Positions 11,640 through 22,200 of a DNA stretch of 64,000 nt are shown here, in pieces. Position 1 is the first letter of the stretch. Every line of letters starts with the position of its first letter. Source of the stretch: Monodelphis domestica. Taxonomy: Eukaryota > Chordata > Mammalia > Didelphimorphia > Didelphidae. Location: assembly GCF_027887165.1 (NCBI RefSeq), contig NC_077227.1, forward strand, positions 544,107,189-544,171,188. Reading direction: 5' to 3'. A program made the translations under genes and the position numbers. The notes under the pieces are model-generated. The model had not been told where the DNA came from. It worked only from the letters and a program-made list of their open reading frames with translations, and did not search any database.

Positions 11640-13027
11640 TTAACTTGGTGAAATCACATCATTTTTTCTGAGCTTCAGTCTTCTCATCTGTGAAATGGAG
11701 ATCATGAAACCTATTCTTACCTACTTTGGAAAGCTATCATTTTGAAATATTAGCCATAATTAAGTTAATATACCTATTTTGGAGCTAACTTGAAAGAAGG
11801 AGCCCAGCTGCATTCATCTACCACAGAAACTACTTTATACTATAGGTTTGCTGGTGCTAACAACAACAGAAAGTTGACAGGATATGAATTTTCTTTGCTC
11901 ACTTTTCAATATGTTTTCACCTAATATCTTGGGGGAGAGGGAGAGGCAAACATCCAGAAGAAGAATTATAAACATGAAAACTATATTCATATGATGTCAT
12001 AAATCCCACGGCAAAATATCTGTCAACACTGATTGAGGTTCTAAGACAAGTTAATACATCATAAGGGATATGATTCCAGCTGTTCTTGCTACCAGTTCCT
12101 TATATTGTTGAATGATTTATTTATGGTGAAAATCCAATCTCTCCTGTAGATGATGTCAGCTTTCTGTGTATGTTCCTTTCCTGGGGAGAAGGCAGTAATG
12201 CCTGCCTTGCATTCAGCCCCCTTTGCCACACTTCAATCTATCCTTTCATCTCTACCCTGTATACAAATTGTTCTTTCAAACATTTCAGTTGTCACTCTGG
12301 ATAGACATCATCTTTGAAAAAATGCACATGAGATGAGGCAGGAATAGGAGTTATCTGACACTGGTTTTAAGTTGCCCTTCAGTCAGTCTATCCTTTGCCA
12401 TTTCATGGATACGACAAGCTAAACCGTGTGATAGCCCTCAGAGCTAGACTCTGCTCAGCAAATTTCCAGGGCATTTCCAAAATCTTGAAACAATTTGCTG
12501 GAAGATGTTGGTTTGTCAGCAGCTGATTGGTGAGATAGCATCTAATCATAACTAGAAGACACTTGCATAATGCATTTGAGATGAAAGTCAGGAAGACAAA
12601 ACCCCTCAATTGTATCCAAGACCAAGCATAAAAAAAGTGGAAACGACTTGCACATAGCAGAACATTTCAATTTCTATAGTTTTTAGTTTCTTGTCTATAC
12701 ATGCATCCTTTTGCCATTCCTATGATGAACTTAAATTAGCATCCCCAGGAAAAAATGATAGCTATGAAAGGCATATGGATGCTTAGTCTGAGGTCTTCTG
12801 ATAATCTTTTTTTCTTTTCTTTCCCATCCATAGTGCTTACATTGACCCATTTAGGCATGCTAAACTTTAATACTTTCATTGAGTGCTAGAGTCAGGGAAT
12901 ACTTTTGCCCAAGTAAAAGGGAAATACTTTGAGGGTGTTATATAAGGTTTAGCATAAAAAAACCCATGAATGATTAGCTGGGAGATGACTGCTATATGTA
13001 CAACCACTAAAACTGGGCTTTGCACTT
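11640..13027. other. Mostly non-repetitive intergenic DNA
   Basis: Apart from a short MIR piece near 11640-11760, this segment shows none of the repeat signatures that dominate the first 20 kb. About 12100-12620 is of balanced composition, with E-box, CCAAT and homeodomain-type TAAT words. That is compatible with a conserved noncoding element, but I have no alignment to show it. The open frame at 12403-12609 (minus strand) has no recognisable features. Confidence 0.5.
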
Positions 13028-13243
13028 TGTGGTTGTTGCTTGTGTCTGACTCTTCATAATCTCATGAATCACAGCATGCCAATATTGTCCATGAGAATTT
13101 TTTGGCAAATGATACTGGAATGGTTTGCTATTTCTTTGTCCAGTGGACTAAGGCAAACAGAGCTTAAGACTGACTTGTCTAAGGTCACACAGCTAACAAG
13201 TGCCTGAGGCTAAATTTGAGCTCAGCTCTTCCTAACTTCAAGC
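13028..13243 (-). mobile_element. tRNA-derived SINE, antisense
   Basis: Plus-strand order is 'gttgttgcttgtgtctgact', 'aatggtttgctatttctttg', 'ggtcacacagctaacaagtg' and 'tgaggctaaatttgagctca'. This is the reverse of the sense SINEs. It abuts the LTR element starting at 13244. Confidence 0.7.
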
Positions 13244-14120
13244 TGTGAGTCTTAAAAATTCTCAGACCCTACTTCATAAGATTTGGTTAAGACCATTCCC
13301 CATTTAAACAATGAAGGTACTTGATCAGGACTGTGAGAACTCTACTACACCCATACTTAAGCATACTTTAGGGGAAGATAAAAGTTGTAAACTCTTTACT
13401 GAACAATGAAAAGTACTTAACCCATACTTAAAGTAAAACTACAAAACCTTAAGCTAAGTCTATTTTTAGATCTAATACAAAAAGGTGCTAAGTACCTATG
13501 AAGGTAAATTTAATCACTAAAAGTTCAAGCAATTTGCAAACTTGCAAGGGGAAAAGAGGTGTGAACTTACTCAAAAAGTTTAGTCTACTCAGGTGTGAAT
13601 TAAGAATGGTCTGTCCTTTGGAAACTGTCTACTGTAATTGGTAGATGTGAGAACTTAGGGGAGGTGACATATGAGAAAATTCTCTTTAAAAGGAGATAAA
13701 AAAAGGCCTCTGGGAGATTCAGCTTGCCAAAGCTGAATTAGAGAGAGGCAACTTGCCAGAGCTGCCTTGAAGGGCTTGGTGGCTGAACTTAGTTCAGCTT
13801 GCTGAAGCTGAACTGGTGGGTCTCTGAACACTAGAGTCTTGCTTGGACAAATCTTGTGGTGAGTTGATAAAAGACTGACTGATCTCTCTCTTAAGGCTTA
13901 AGCCTTATGGCTGGCCTAAACTGGTCTAGCCCTTTTCCTACTATTCCCTCTTACTCTTACTCTCTCCCTTTCTTTAATTCCTTATTTGTATTAATTAAAA
14001 TCTCCACAAAAACCCAGCTGACTTGGGTATATTTCATATATGGGAATTTTTCCCATGGCGACCACCTTATTTTTGATTTAACTCAAGACACTGTCTTGAA
14101 ACCATATTTTCGTGGTCACA
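13244..14120 (+). mobile_element. Solo LTR-like element, copy A (endogenous retrovirus type)
   Basis: An 877-bp segment starting TGTGAGTCTT and ending GTGGTCACA, so the ends TGTGA/TCACA mirror each other as in LTRs. It shares landmarks in the same order with the copies at 32461-33548 and 34948-35934. These are 'ttctcagac', 'cattccccattt', 'tgtgagaact', 'attggtagatgt', 'aggggaggtgacat', 'aaaagactgactga', 'gtattaattaaaatct' and 'ggcgaccacc'. The TATA region is degraded. The middle part (about 13715-13830) differs from the other copies and contains repeated 'agctgaa' words. No coding internal region adjoins it. No flanking target duplication was recognised. Confidence 0.65.
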
Positions 14121-14929
14121 ATTTAAGGCAAACATTCTTTTATTTGTAACAAAGCCCAACAATATCCCCCACTTTGCACATAGTAAGAGCTTAATCCATA
14201 TTCACGGAAGAGAAGGCAATGACTTGTATACTAGAGTTAGTGCAGTTGATTATTAACTTTGAAAATTTGGATATCTCTATGGGTGAATATAACTGGGTAA
14301 TTTTTCCTCAAGTATATTTACTTAGACCTTTCTTTCCCTCCCTTACTCAAGCAATTGCTTCTTCCTGTTTTCTCCTTCTCAGAAGATGATTTGGAAAGAA
14401 TAATCATCTATGTTCCTATAGTGCATCACAGTTATAATGTTCATTTATAAATATGTTATCTCACTTGGTCCTCACAACAAAATGCAATAGAAATGTGTGA
14501 CTACTGCCATTTTCCTTCTTGACATTTCTGAAATATTTGACTACACTCCTCTGTGTGTTATTGTTGTTGTTGTTGTTGTTTCGTCAAAGTTCTGTATTGA
14601 TTCTCCTTCTACTTGACCATCATTTCTCAGTCTCAGGGTCTTCTGCTGTATTATCATCCATATCATGCTCATGTGGGTGTACCCCTAAGTTCTGTCCCAA
14701 GTCATCTTCTCTTTTTCTCTGTCTTTGTGACCTTATCATTAATGTAGATTAAATTATAATATATATATTGTAGACTCTCCTATCTATAAATCTATCCCTA
14801 AATTAGGCTTCCTGATCTCTAATACCCTATCACCAATTGCTTATTAGACATTTGGAACTGCATGTCCCACTGCCATATGAAGGTCATTATTTCTAAAATA
14901 GCACTCATTAACTTCCCAGTTCTCTTCTG
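14121..14929. other. Intergenic DNA, nothing assigned
   Basis: Low-complexity (TTG)n occurs at about 14560-14581. The short open frame here is not supported as a gene. Confidence 0.5.
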
Positions 14930-15605
14930 AATTTAACTATTCATGACAAAAACATTATCATCTTTCTTACAACCTATATTCACAATTATACTGCTAGCCT
15001 CACTTCTCATATTGACTCATTAATGATATCCAAACAGTTTTCAAATTTTGTCATTTCTACCCATACAACATCTTCTGCTTCCATTCTCTCTTCTCCATTC
15101 ATATGGTTACCCCCTAATTCAGGGCCTCACCTCTTCTTCCCTGGACTATTACAAAAGCTTTCTAATTGGTCTCCTTTTCATACTCCACTCAACTACGGAA
15201 ATGATTTTCCTAAAGTGTAGGTCTGACCATGTCATTGACTTACTTAGTAAATTCCAGTGACTCCCTATTACCTCTAAGACCAAATATAAACTCATTTGGG
15301 CAACCAGAATCCCTCACAGTTTGGTCCCAACCTACCATCTGTGCCTTTTTATTTATTTTCCCCCATGTATACACGTTCAGTCAAAGTCATTTCCTTCCAG
15401 TGCTTACACCGAACACTCCAATTCCTATCTCAGTGCCCTCATTCTGGCTGTCCCTGAGGTCTGAAATGCTTGTTCTCCTCCTCCCTACCTTGTAGAACCC
15501 AAGTTACTTCAAGACTGGGACTGTTCCACTTTTGCCTTTGTACCCACACTTAGACAAGTGCCTGGTACATAACAGGCATTTGATAAATGTTAACTGATTG
15601 ATTGG
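14930..15605 (+). mobile_element. LINE-2 3' end, sense
   Basis: Pyrimidine-rich L2 3' region with the usual order: 'ggactattacaaaagctttc', 'tttcctaaagtgtaggtctg' (non-LTR L2 tail of the ORF), 'tgccctcattctggctgtcc', 'aagactgggactgttccact', 'tgcctggtacataacaggca' and 'tgataaatgttaactgattg'. The three overlapping short open frames in it are L2 shadows. Confidence 0.75.
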
Positions 15606-16224
15606 TGGTTGATGGGGTGTATGGGGTGTTCAGAGAGTATTAACATGTCTAGTGTGAGGACTTGCTGAACCCTTTTCAGGACTGCTTATCCTCCTTTGGT
15701 GTCTATTTTTTATTCAGCTCTCACCTATGGCTCAAAGAAACTGTAGCATGGACACTAGCTACACCTTGGTAAAACTGTCCCAGCAGACAGGCTAAACCAA
15801 GTAGAAAGTAATCACTAGATGTCAAACCCATCAATAAGAGGAAAGTCTACCCTGAGCAGATGAAGACTTTCCCTCGTGGAAGAGGTGGATAAGAACAATT
15901 TGTTCTAACAGCTATGAAGACAGTTGACGCAGGTATTATGGAGTTTGATCAGACATCCAGGAAGCCAAGTACTTCCCTGGCCATAGCCAGACATTCTAAA
16001 TTTGTCTTTTCAATGGATATAAATGACTGGACAAAAGAATGAGGATGAAGACTTTGTGCAATTCTCTCAATTAAATACAAGTAATGCACAAGTCAAGATG
16101 TTACCCATATTGGGATGTCAGTGGTCCTCTTAGAAAAAGGACTTAAAAACCATAACAACTAATTGAATAAAGAACTGTTTAAACAAATAATCTGAGATTC
16201 TTAGAGGTGTATATATAATATATA
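15606..16224. other. Unidentified segment, possibly an old dispersed repeat
   Basis: About 15700-16150 reads as one coherent stretch without microsatellites or SINE cores (for example 'gcagacaggctaaaccaagt', 'gactttccctcgtggaagag'). It feels like an old interspersed element, but I cannot name a family or prove it. No gene is supported. Confidence 0.3.
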
Positions 16225-16930
16225 CCTATTATGTATGTTTCCTTTTACATTAGAATAGAAAATCCTTGAGACAGGGGATTTTTCCCTTTTTTTTTCTTTG
16301 TATCCCCAACTCTTACTATGCTGCCTAACCCTCAGTTGTTTATCAATAAATGTTTATTGATTCAAAGATTAAGTGATTTTCTCAAGTTCACAGGGCTGAT
16401 AAGTGCCAAAGATAGCATTCAAATCCAATGCTATTTATGTTATATTAAAAAAAAAAACCTCTCACGTGATCTGAAGTGGAGTGGTCCTACTGTTACTTTA
16501 AAATATTATTCCACTATTATCCAAAAGCATAATCTGTCTTTCAGCTTCTGCAGCTTATGAAAGAATGGTTGAATTGGAATTTTTATAAAGGCACAAGAGG
16601 AAGATCCAATCTTGTGTATTTAAAAGCAATACATTTAGGATTTTGAGCTGGGAGGGACTTTATAGATCATTTTATAGATAAGGAAACTGAGTTTCAGAGA
16701 CAAAAGGTGAGATGCCCACTGTTATTCAAGTAATTGGTAATAGAACTGATTCTTCTTATGATCTCACATTTCAATAATACTTAAAGGCTTACAAAGTGCT
16801 TTCCTCAAAGCAATCTTAGGAGGTAGATAGTAAATATTCCTATTTCCGTTTTATAGTGGAGGAAACAGGCTCATCAGAGAGATTGTTTTACCTGGAGTCA
16901 AAACACTAGCTTTAAGTGTCAGATTTTTAA
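16225..16930 (+). mobile_element. L2 tail followed by MIR remnants
   Basis: About 16250-16365 has 'tttgtatccccaac' and 'tcaataaatgtttattgatt', the L2 3' terminus. MIR-like pieces follow at about 16632-16750 ('agataaggaaactgag') and 16770-16930 ('acaaagtgctttcc'). Confidence 0.6.
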
Positions 16931-18063
16931 TTCAGATCTCAAAGGTTGTGTTAGTTTGGGGTTTAGTTGCAAATGTTGTTCATGCCCTATGGAATCAGAC
17001 CTTCTCAGATGGTGACCCTTTATCATAATGGGCTTAAAGGTCAACTGGAGGAGGTAAAAAAAAAATTTGTGGAAAGAAATCAAGCATGGGCTAACCATTG
17101 AATACTCATTGCAAAAGAAAAAGAATCATTAAATTTATGCATTTATCCTATTGAAGTAAAAAAAAAAACCTCCCCTAAAGTTACTAAAGAGACCCAAACA
17201 TTATCTCATCACATTTTCAATATTATCCTTTAATGTGAAAACCAGTGAAGTTATGAATATCCTGATGAAGGTATACTACATTATAATTCATGCTTTGACC
17301 TTGATTTTTACACTGGAATGTGTTTGAGAAAATTGTAAATACACACTATACATGAAAATTGCTTGTTTAGGCTTTAAATAATTGTATAACTTTCTGTTTG
17401 GGAAGCCTGGATCCATTATAGAACTCAGCTAATAGGTCAAGAAAAGTAATAGCCAATAAATATTTTATTAGTATTCTTAAAATCTAACTAATGGGGAAGA
17501 CAACTCAACATAAACTAGTAAAAGTCTGAGAGCATTTTCAGATAATTTCTCTCTGGATACTGTCTCTTCCTTCAAAAATAACTTTTTCAGTAATAATTAG
17601 AAGTTACTTAGTCACCATGAATATTTTGAATTTACTCCTCTGAAAGGTCATTTTGGTTTTTGCTTTGTATCAGCTTGATGACCTAAATTATTTATATAAT
17701 CTATACTAACTTCCCCAAAAACAGTCATTCATGGCTATGTTCCTATTAATATTTCTCCAACTTACAAATGAAATGAATGATTTTTACAAATTTTGTTTGA
17801 AAACTATTAACATGAAAGACATCAGATATAATAAAATTTACTAGAGAGTATCCTTCATCTGAAACATTATTAAAGAGCTGTAGAAACTTTTAAAAAAGAC
17901 TATACTAATAAAAAATTCATAATCTGACACCACATATAATGGTTTTACTTGCACTCCTTTGGAAATTTTACCTCTAGTATGGGAAATAATTATAGAGTAT
18001 GTAGATAAATTATGGGGGAAAGTGTAGATAACATGAGGCTTTTAAATTTTATCATCTTCTTTG
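16931..18063. other. AT-rich, largely repeat-free intergenic DNA
   Basis: No SINE, L2 or L1 signature could be recognised, and no open frame of interest. It contains several homopolymer A runs. It could include conserved noncoding sequence, but that cannot be judged without alignment. Confidence 0.45.
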
Positions 18064-18309
18064 TTATTGTTCAGTCATGTCTGATTCTTCATGACCCCAT
18101 CTGGTGTTTTCTTGGCATACAATGGAGTGGTTTGCAATTTCCTTCTCCAGCTTATTTCACAGATGTGGAAATTAAGGTAAAAATAGAATTAAGTGACTTG
18201 TCCAGGGTCACTCAGCTAGTAAGTGCTTGGGGTTGGATCTGAACTTAGAGAAAGGAGTCTTCCTGATTCTAGACCCAATTCTCTATACCCTTTGCCACCT
18301 AGCTGCCCA
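18064..18309 (-). mobile_element. tRNA-derived SINE, antisense, near full length
   Basis: Plus-strand 5' end is 'attgttcagtcatgtctgat'; then 'ggtttgcaatttccttctcc', 'ggtcactcagctagtaagtg' and the end 'gccacctagctgccca', which is the SINE start in reverse. Confidence 0.85.
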
Positions 18310-18579
18310 TTTTGTTTCTTTACCAATGTGCTTTGAACCAATTGTGATAATCAAGTGTGTGACTCAGAGAGAATAGGGCAAGCAGCCATCATGATTGCAT
18401 TTCCCAGTTGGGAAGAAGAGGTTATATTCCTGTTTATATTCTCAAAACTTTATCACTGTATACGGTCTTAAAGATAGATCAAGCATAAACTCCTCATTTT
18501 ATTAATCAGTCCCACCAAGAAAAATGAAGGGAAATTAATGAAAAGGTCTTAAACTCTTGTGGCTCATAGAAATGGAATT

Positions 18580-18830
18580 TTAATCTGGAGTGGCCTCACA
18601 GAAAGAGTGTCAGGTTTAGAGTTGAAGGACCTGGATTATTCCAGTTCTGCTACTAACTATCTATATGTTGCTGAGCAAATCATTTCATTTAGGAGTTGGG
18701 GTGTGGCAATGATAGGTGAGTGCTCAGATACCTTATTTGAAAAATCACGAGGTTGGATTAAATAATCTCTTAGGTTCCTTAGAACTCAAGCTCTGATTTT
18801 ATGACATTTTAATTCTAAGTCCAATGCTCT
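18580..18830 (+). mobile_element. MIR element, sense
   Basis: Order 'gtgtcaggtttagagttgaa', 'ccagttctgctactaac', 'tgctgagcaaatcatttc' and 'aggttccttagaactcaag' fits MIR from core to 3' end. Confidence 0.6.
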
Positions 18831-18989
18831 TTTTAGGACACCACACTTAAGCTTGAGAATTTTGAAAAGCTTTTTGTCTAATGAAATAAGAGATTGTAAA
18901 ACAATGCAATTACAGTAATAACATCAGATAAAGATAAGTTCTTTTTCTATTTTCTTACATAGTGTGTTTCAAAGCACAGATCATTGTCC

Positions 18990-19345
18990 TTCACGTGGGT
19001 ATCCATTTCTGTCTCTGTGCCTTTGCCCAGACTGTCCCACATATCTAGAATGCTCTCTTTCCTCATCCTCTCCTCTTAGAAAATCCAATGTCATTCAAAG
19101 CTCAGACTGAGCACTAACTACCTTATTCATTGGGCATTTTCTGAAGCCCAAGTTATTATTGCCTTTCCATGAAAATGCCTTGCAATTACTTTGCATATGT
19201 TTGCATTGTGTATACTTTTAGGCATACATGTTGTCTCTCTGGATAAAGTAAGTTATATGAAGACCAGGACACTAATTTTTGTCTTTGAACCCACAGCACC
19301 TAAACAGCATTGAACAAAGAGTAAGAATTTAAATGTTTGTAGTTT
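18990..19345 (+). mobile_element. LINE-2 3' end, sense
   Basis: Markers are 'ccagactgtcccacatatct', 'agaatgctctctttcctcat', 'caattactttgcatatgttt' and 'tttttgtctttgaacccaca', in L2 3' UTR order. Confidence 0.65.
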
Positions 19346-19409
19346 GAAAGTATGGCATAGCATCGATTAAGACATTTTTGTTTTAGTTTTTCTAATAAAA
19401 GAGGGAAAA

Positions 19410-19489
19410 GGAGGGCAATTTGGAACTATGCCCAAAGGGCGACAAAAGAATATCTACCCTTTGATCTAGCCATAGCACTGCTGGGTCTG
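19410..19489 (+). mobile_element. 80-bp internal LINE-1 ORF2 fragment
   Basis: These 80 bp match 27909-27988 of the full-length L1 in this window at 78 of 80 positions. Both mismatches are C-to-T. The fragment is internal to ORF2, has no L1 3' UTR or poly(A), and ends directly against a MIR remnant. Ordinary L1 insertions keep the 3' end, so this one arose another way. Confidence 0.85.
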
Positions 19490-19830
19490 GCATTTGGAGT
19501 AAGAGGGCTTTGTCTTAAATCTCAACTCTATTGCTTAGTGTCTTAGTGATGTTGGACAAGTCACATTCATCCCTGTGGACCTCAGGAAGTTGGACTCAGT
19601 GGCCTCTGAGAGCTCTTCCGGCTCTGAATTTATGTTTCCATCTGAAAAGTAATCTTCTACTTCAAAGAATCATATAGAAATTTAGATCTGGAAGAGTCTT
19701 TAGGCATAACTTAATACAAGCCCAAACATTTTGTGACTGAAGATATTGAGATCCAAAAAGATTAAAAAAAACTTATCTAAGATTATGTAGGTGGCAAGTA
19801 GCCAAATCAGGATGGAGAAAAATACTCTTT
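19490..19830 (+). mobile_element. Two MIR remnants, sense
   Basis: About 19490-19645 begins in the middle of a MIR core ('catttggagtaagagggctt') and runs to 'gctcttccggctctgaattt'. A second is at about 19670-19830 ('atttagatctggaagagtct'). The first lacks the MIR 5' part, whose place is taken by the L1 fragment. Confidence 0.55.
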
Positions 19831-20307
19831 CATTCATTTCCTTAACATAATAAAGGTCCCTCTCAGGCTATGAAAGGATTATTTTACAGCTAAATTTGTT
19901 TAAAAAGAAAAATGCTAGAGATGGAAATTTATTTGGGCAGTATAAAAGATCTCTCACATTCAATATTGAAGCTTCTGAGCTACTTCAAGGTGCTCTAAAG
20001 ATGCTACAGTAGTAGATATCTGAGTATCAGATCCCTTGGTGCTAATCCAGGATGAATCTTCTACATTTTGAAGAATGCTTCAGCATCTCAAAGATGGAAG
20101 AGACCCATTGATCATTTAGTCCAACTACCACCTGACAGTATCCCTTCTATAACATCCCTGACAAATTATCATCTAGCTTCTGTTCTAAGATGAAATTCAT
20201 TCTACCATTCAAATTTTATTTTTCTCCAAGCTGAACTCAACTTTGGACTTTCCCTACTGTGCCTCTTTACTATGAAAATCTCTTAGACTGTGAACTTCTT
20301 AAGAGCA

Positions 20308-20500
20308 GCTTTTGTTTCTTCCAATCCATGATATTGTTTCTTATGCTCCCTTTGTTCTTCGTCTTCTCTTGCAGAACATCTCTATCTTCTATTTCTATCT
20401 TTTATTTATATTAAAATATATTAAAGATATTACAATATATAAAGCACTTACTGGATTAAACAGAACTTCCCTTTTCTTCCCTTTTTGTTACCAATCAGTT
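20308..20500. repeat. Unclassified dispersed segment, copy 1 (inside L2)
   Basis: This segment interrupts the L2 between 'gaacttcttaagagcag' and 'ttttgtctttctttgtattc'. It is alignable in order with 21644-21812: 'tttcttccaatcc' vs 'tttcttccagtcc', 'ttatgctccctttg' vs 'ttatgctcctttgg', 'cagaacatctctat' vs 'tagaacatctctat', and 'gttaccaatcagttttg' vs 'attaccaaccattttg'. I do not recognise the family. Confidence 0.6.
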
Positions 20501-20544
20501 TTGTCTTTCTTTGTATTCTCAGTACCTGGCCCATTTTTGTTGCT

Positions 20545-20797
20545 TTACAATTGTTTCAGTGGTGTCTGATTCTTTGTGACCCCATTTGGGGTTTTCTGGA
20601 CAATGATCCTGAAGTGCTTTGCCATTTCCTTCTCCAGTTCATTTTACAGGTGAGGAAACTGAGTCACACACAATTAAGTGACCCAAAGTCACTCAGCTAG
20701 GAAGTGTCTGATGTCAGATTTGAACTCAGGAAGATGAGTTGTCATGCCTCCAGACCTGACATTCTTATCAATACACTGTGCCACCTAGCTGCCAGTT
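20545..20797 (-). mobile_element. tRNA-derived SINE, antisense, near full length
   Basis: Plus strand runs from 'caattgtttcagtggtgtct' through 'ttgccatttccttctccagt' and 'aagtcactcagctaggaagt' to 'tgccacctagctgccag'. It is inserted in the L2 3' end. Confidence 0.85.
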
Positions 20798-20849
20798 TGG
20801 CAGAGAATAGTTCCTTAATAAATGTTTATTGACTGACTGACCCATATTT

Positions 20850-21206
20850 TTAAATTTGTTTATTTAAGTACTTTTCCATGTTTCCATGATTCATGTTTTT
20901 CCCTCTCCCTTTTCTCCCCTCCCAGAGCTGACAAGCAATTCCACTGAGTTATACATTATTATTACTCAATATCTATTTCCATATTATTTGTTTTTAAAAT
21001 AATCTTTTAAAAACCAAAACCCCACATCCTATACCCATATAAACAAGTGAAAAATCAAATGTTTTCCTTCTGCATTTCTACTCCCACCATTCTTTCTCTT
21101 GATGTGGATAGGATTCTTTATCATAAGTCCTTTGTGATTTTCCTGGATCATTGCATTGCTATCAGTAGCAAAGCTGATTACATATGATCATCCCACAATG
21201 TTTTTA
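20850..21206 (-). mobile_element. 5'-truncated LINE-1 3'UTR, antisense, with TSD
   Basis: Only the L1 3' UTR is present, in reverse ('tttccatgtttccatgattc', 'cccagagctgacaagcaatt', 'ggtttaaggag'-independent). It is the same subfamily as the antisense copy at 38653-39741. It is flanked by a 14-bp direct repeat with one mismatch: actgacccatattt at 20836-20849 and actgatccatattt at 21207-21220. Confidence 0.7.
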
Positions 21207-21220
21207 ACTGATCCATATTT

Positions 21221-22186
21221 AATCTGAAGCAATAATCTGACTTTGGATAGGTTTCATAACCTCTTTGGGCTTTCTTTATTTATAAAATGAAGTGACTATA
21301 TGAGATATGATTTAAATCTATGATCCCCTGATCTCATTTTCACTTTGCTTTGGTTTAAGGAGATGGGTAGGAGGCTTTCTTTCATTGAAATTTCTCCTTG
21401 GTTTTTCATTCCTCTTTTTTGTCTGAAAGTATTTTATTGCTGGTCTTCACAGTCAAATTTACTGTAAATAATTTTGTGTACAAGATTATCTTCTAACTTA
21501 AAATTCAGATCTGATCTTTTCCTTCTTGTCTCTTTTATGTATCTTTATTGATACTCCACTTCTGAGAAGTCTTCCATCAAAAATGTTATATCCAGAAAGT
21601 GATGATTTCCCCAGTTTATATGGTGGCTAGGTCTTTCCTTTGGTTTCTTCCAGTCCTTGGTGTTATCTATTATGCTCCTTTGGTATTCTTCCTTGTTTTC
21701 TCTTGTAGAACATCTCTATTTTCCATTTTGTTTATATGTTAAAATATATAATACATTGCCTGGATGAAATAGAAACTCCTTTTCTCTCCCTTTCCATTAC
21801 CAACCATTTTGAAGGCTTTATATCATGCTCTGCCAGTTTTAATACCAGTTAATTTAAATCAGTAGGTCTCAAAAAGCTTTACAAATGTTAATTAATTAGG
21901 CATTAGAACACTCTTATAAAGCAAGGATTATTATCCCAGTTTTACAGGTGGGTTTTAAAAAAAATTCAGAATGACTAAGTGTTATTGTTGTTAGGTTTTT
22001 TAATTTGAAAACTACAGTTAGGCTTTTGTTTTGTTTTGTTTTTTTATTGACTGTCTATGCCTTACTACATAGTTCAGTGACATGACAATGTCAGTATTAT
22101 CCTTCCATTTTTCAGATGGGGAAATGTACCCAACAGCGCTGAGATTTATTTTTTCAGCCCTTCAAAACACATATAATTTCATTAGT
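21221..22186. other. Intergenic DNA with a MIR piece and unclassified segment copy 2
   Basis: About 21221-21330 looks MIR-like. The interval 21644-21812 is the second copy of the unclassified segment at 20308-20500. About 21860-21960 resembles another SINE-type remnant ('tattatcccagttttacag'). No gene is seen. Confidence 0.5.
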
Positions 22187-22200
22187 AGAAACACTCCTTC

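Larger units (their letters stand above)
20270..20836 (+). mobile_element. LINE-2 3' end split by two insertions
   Basis: L2 landmarks appear in order but broken up: 'agactgtgaacttcttaaga' before 20308, 'ttgtctttctttgtattctc...acctggccca' at about 20505-20540, and 'gcagagaatagttccttaat...tttattgactgactga' at about 20800-20840. A roughly 190-bp unknown segment and an antisense SINE fill the two gaps, and an L1 tail follows. Confidence 0.65.
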
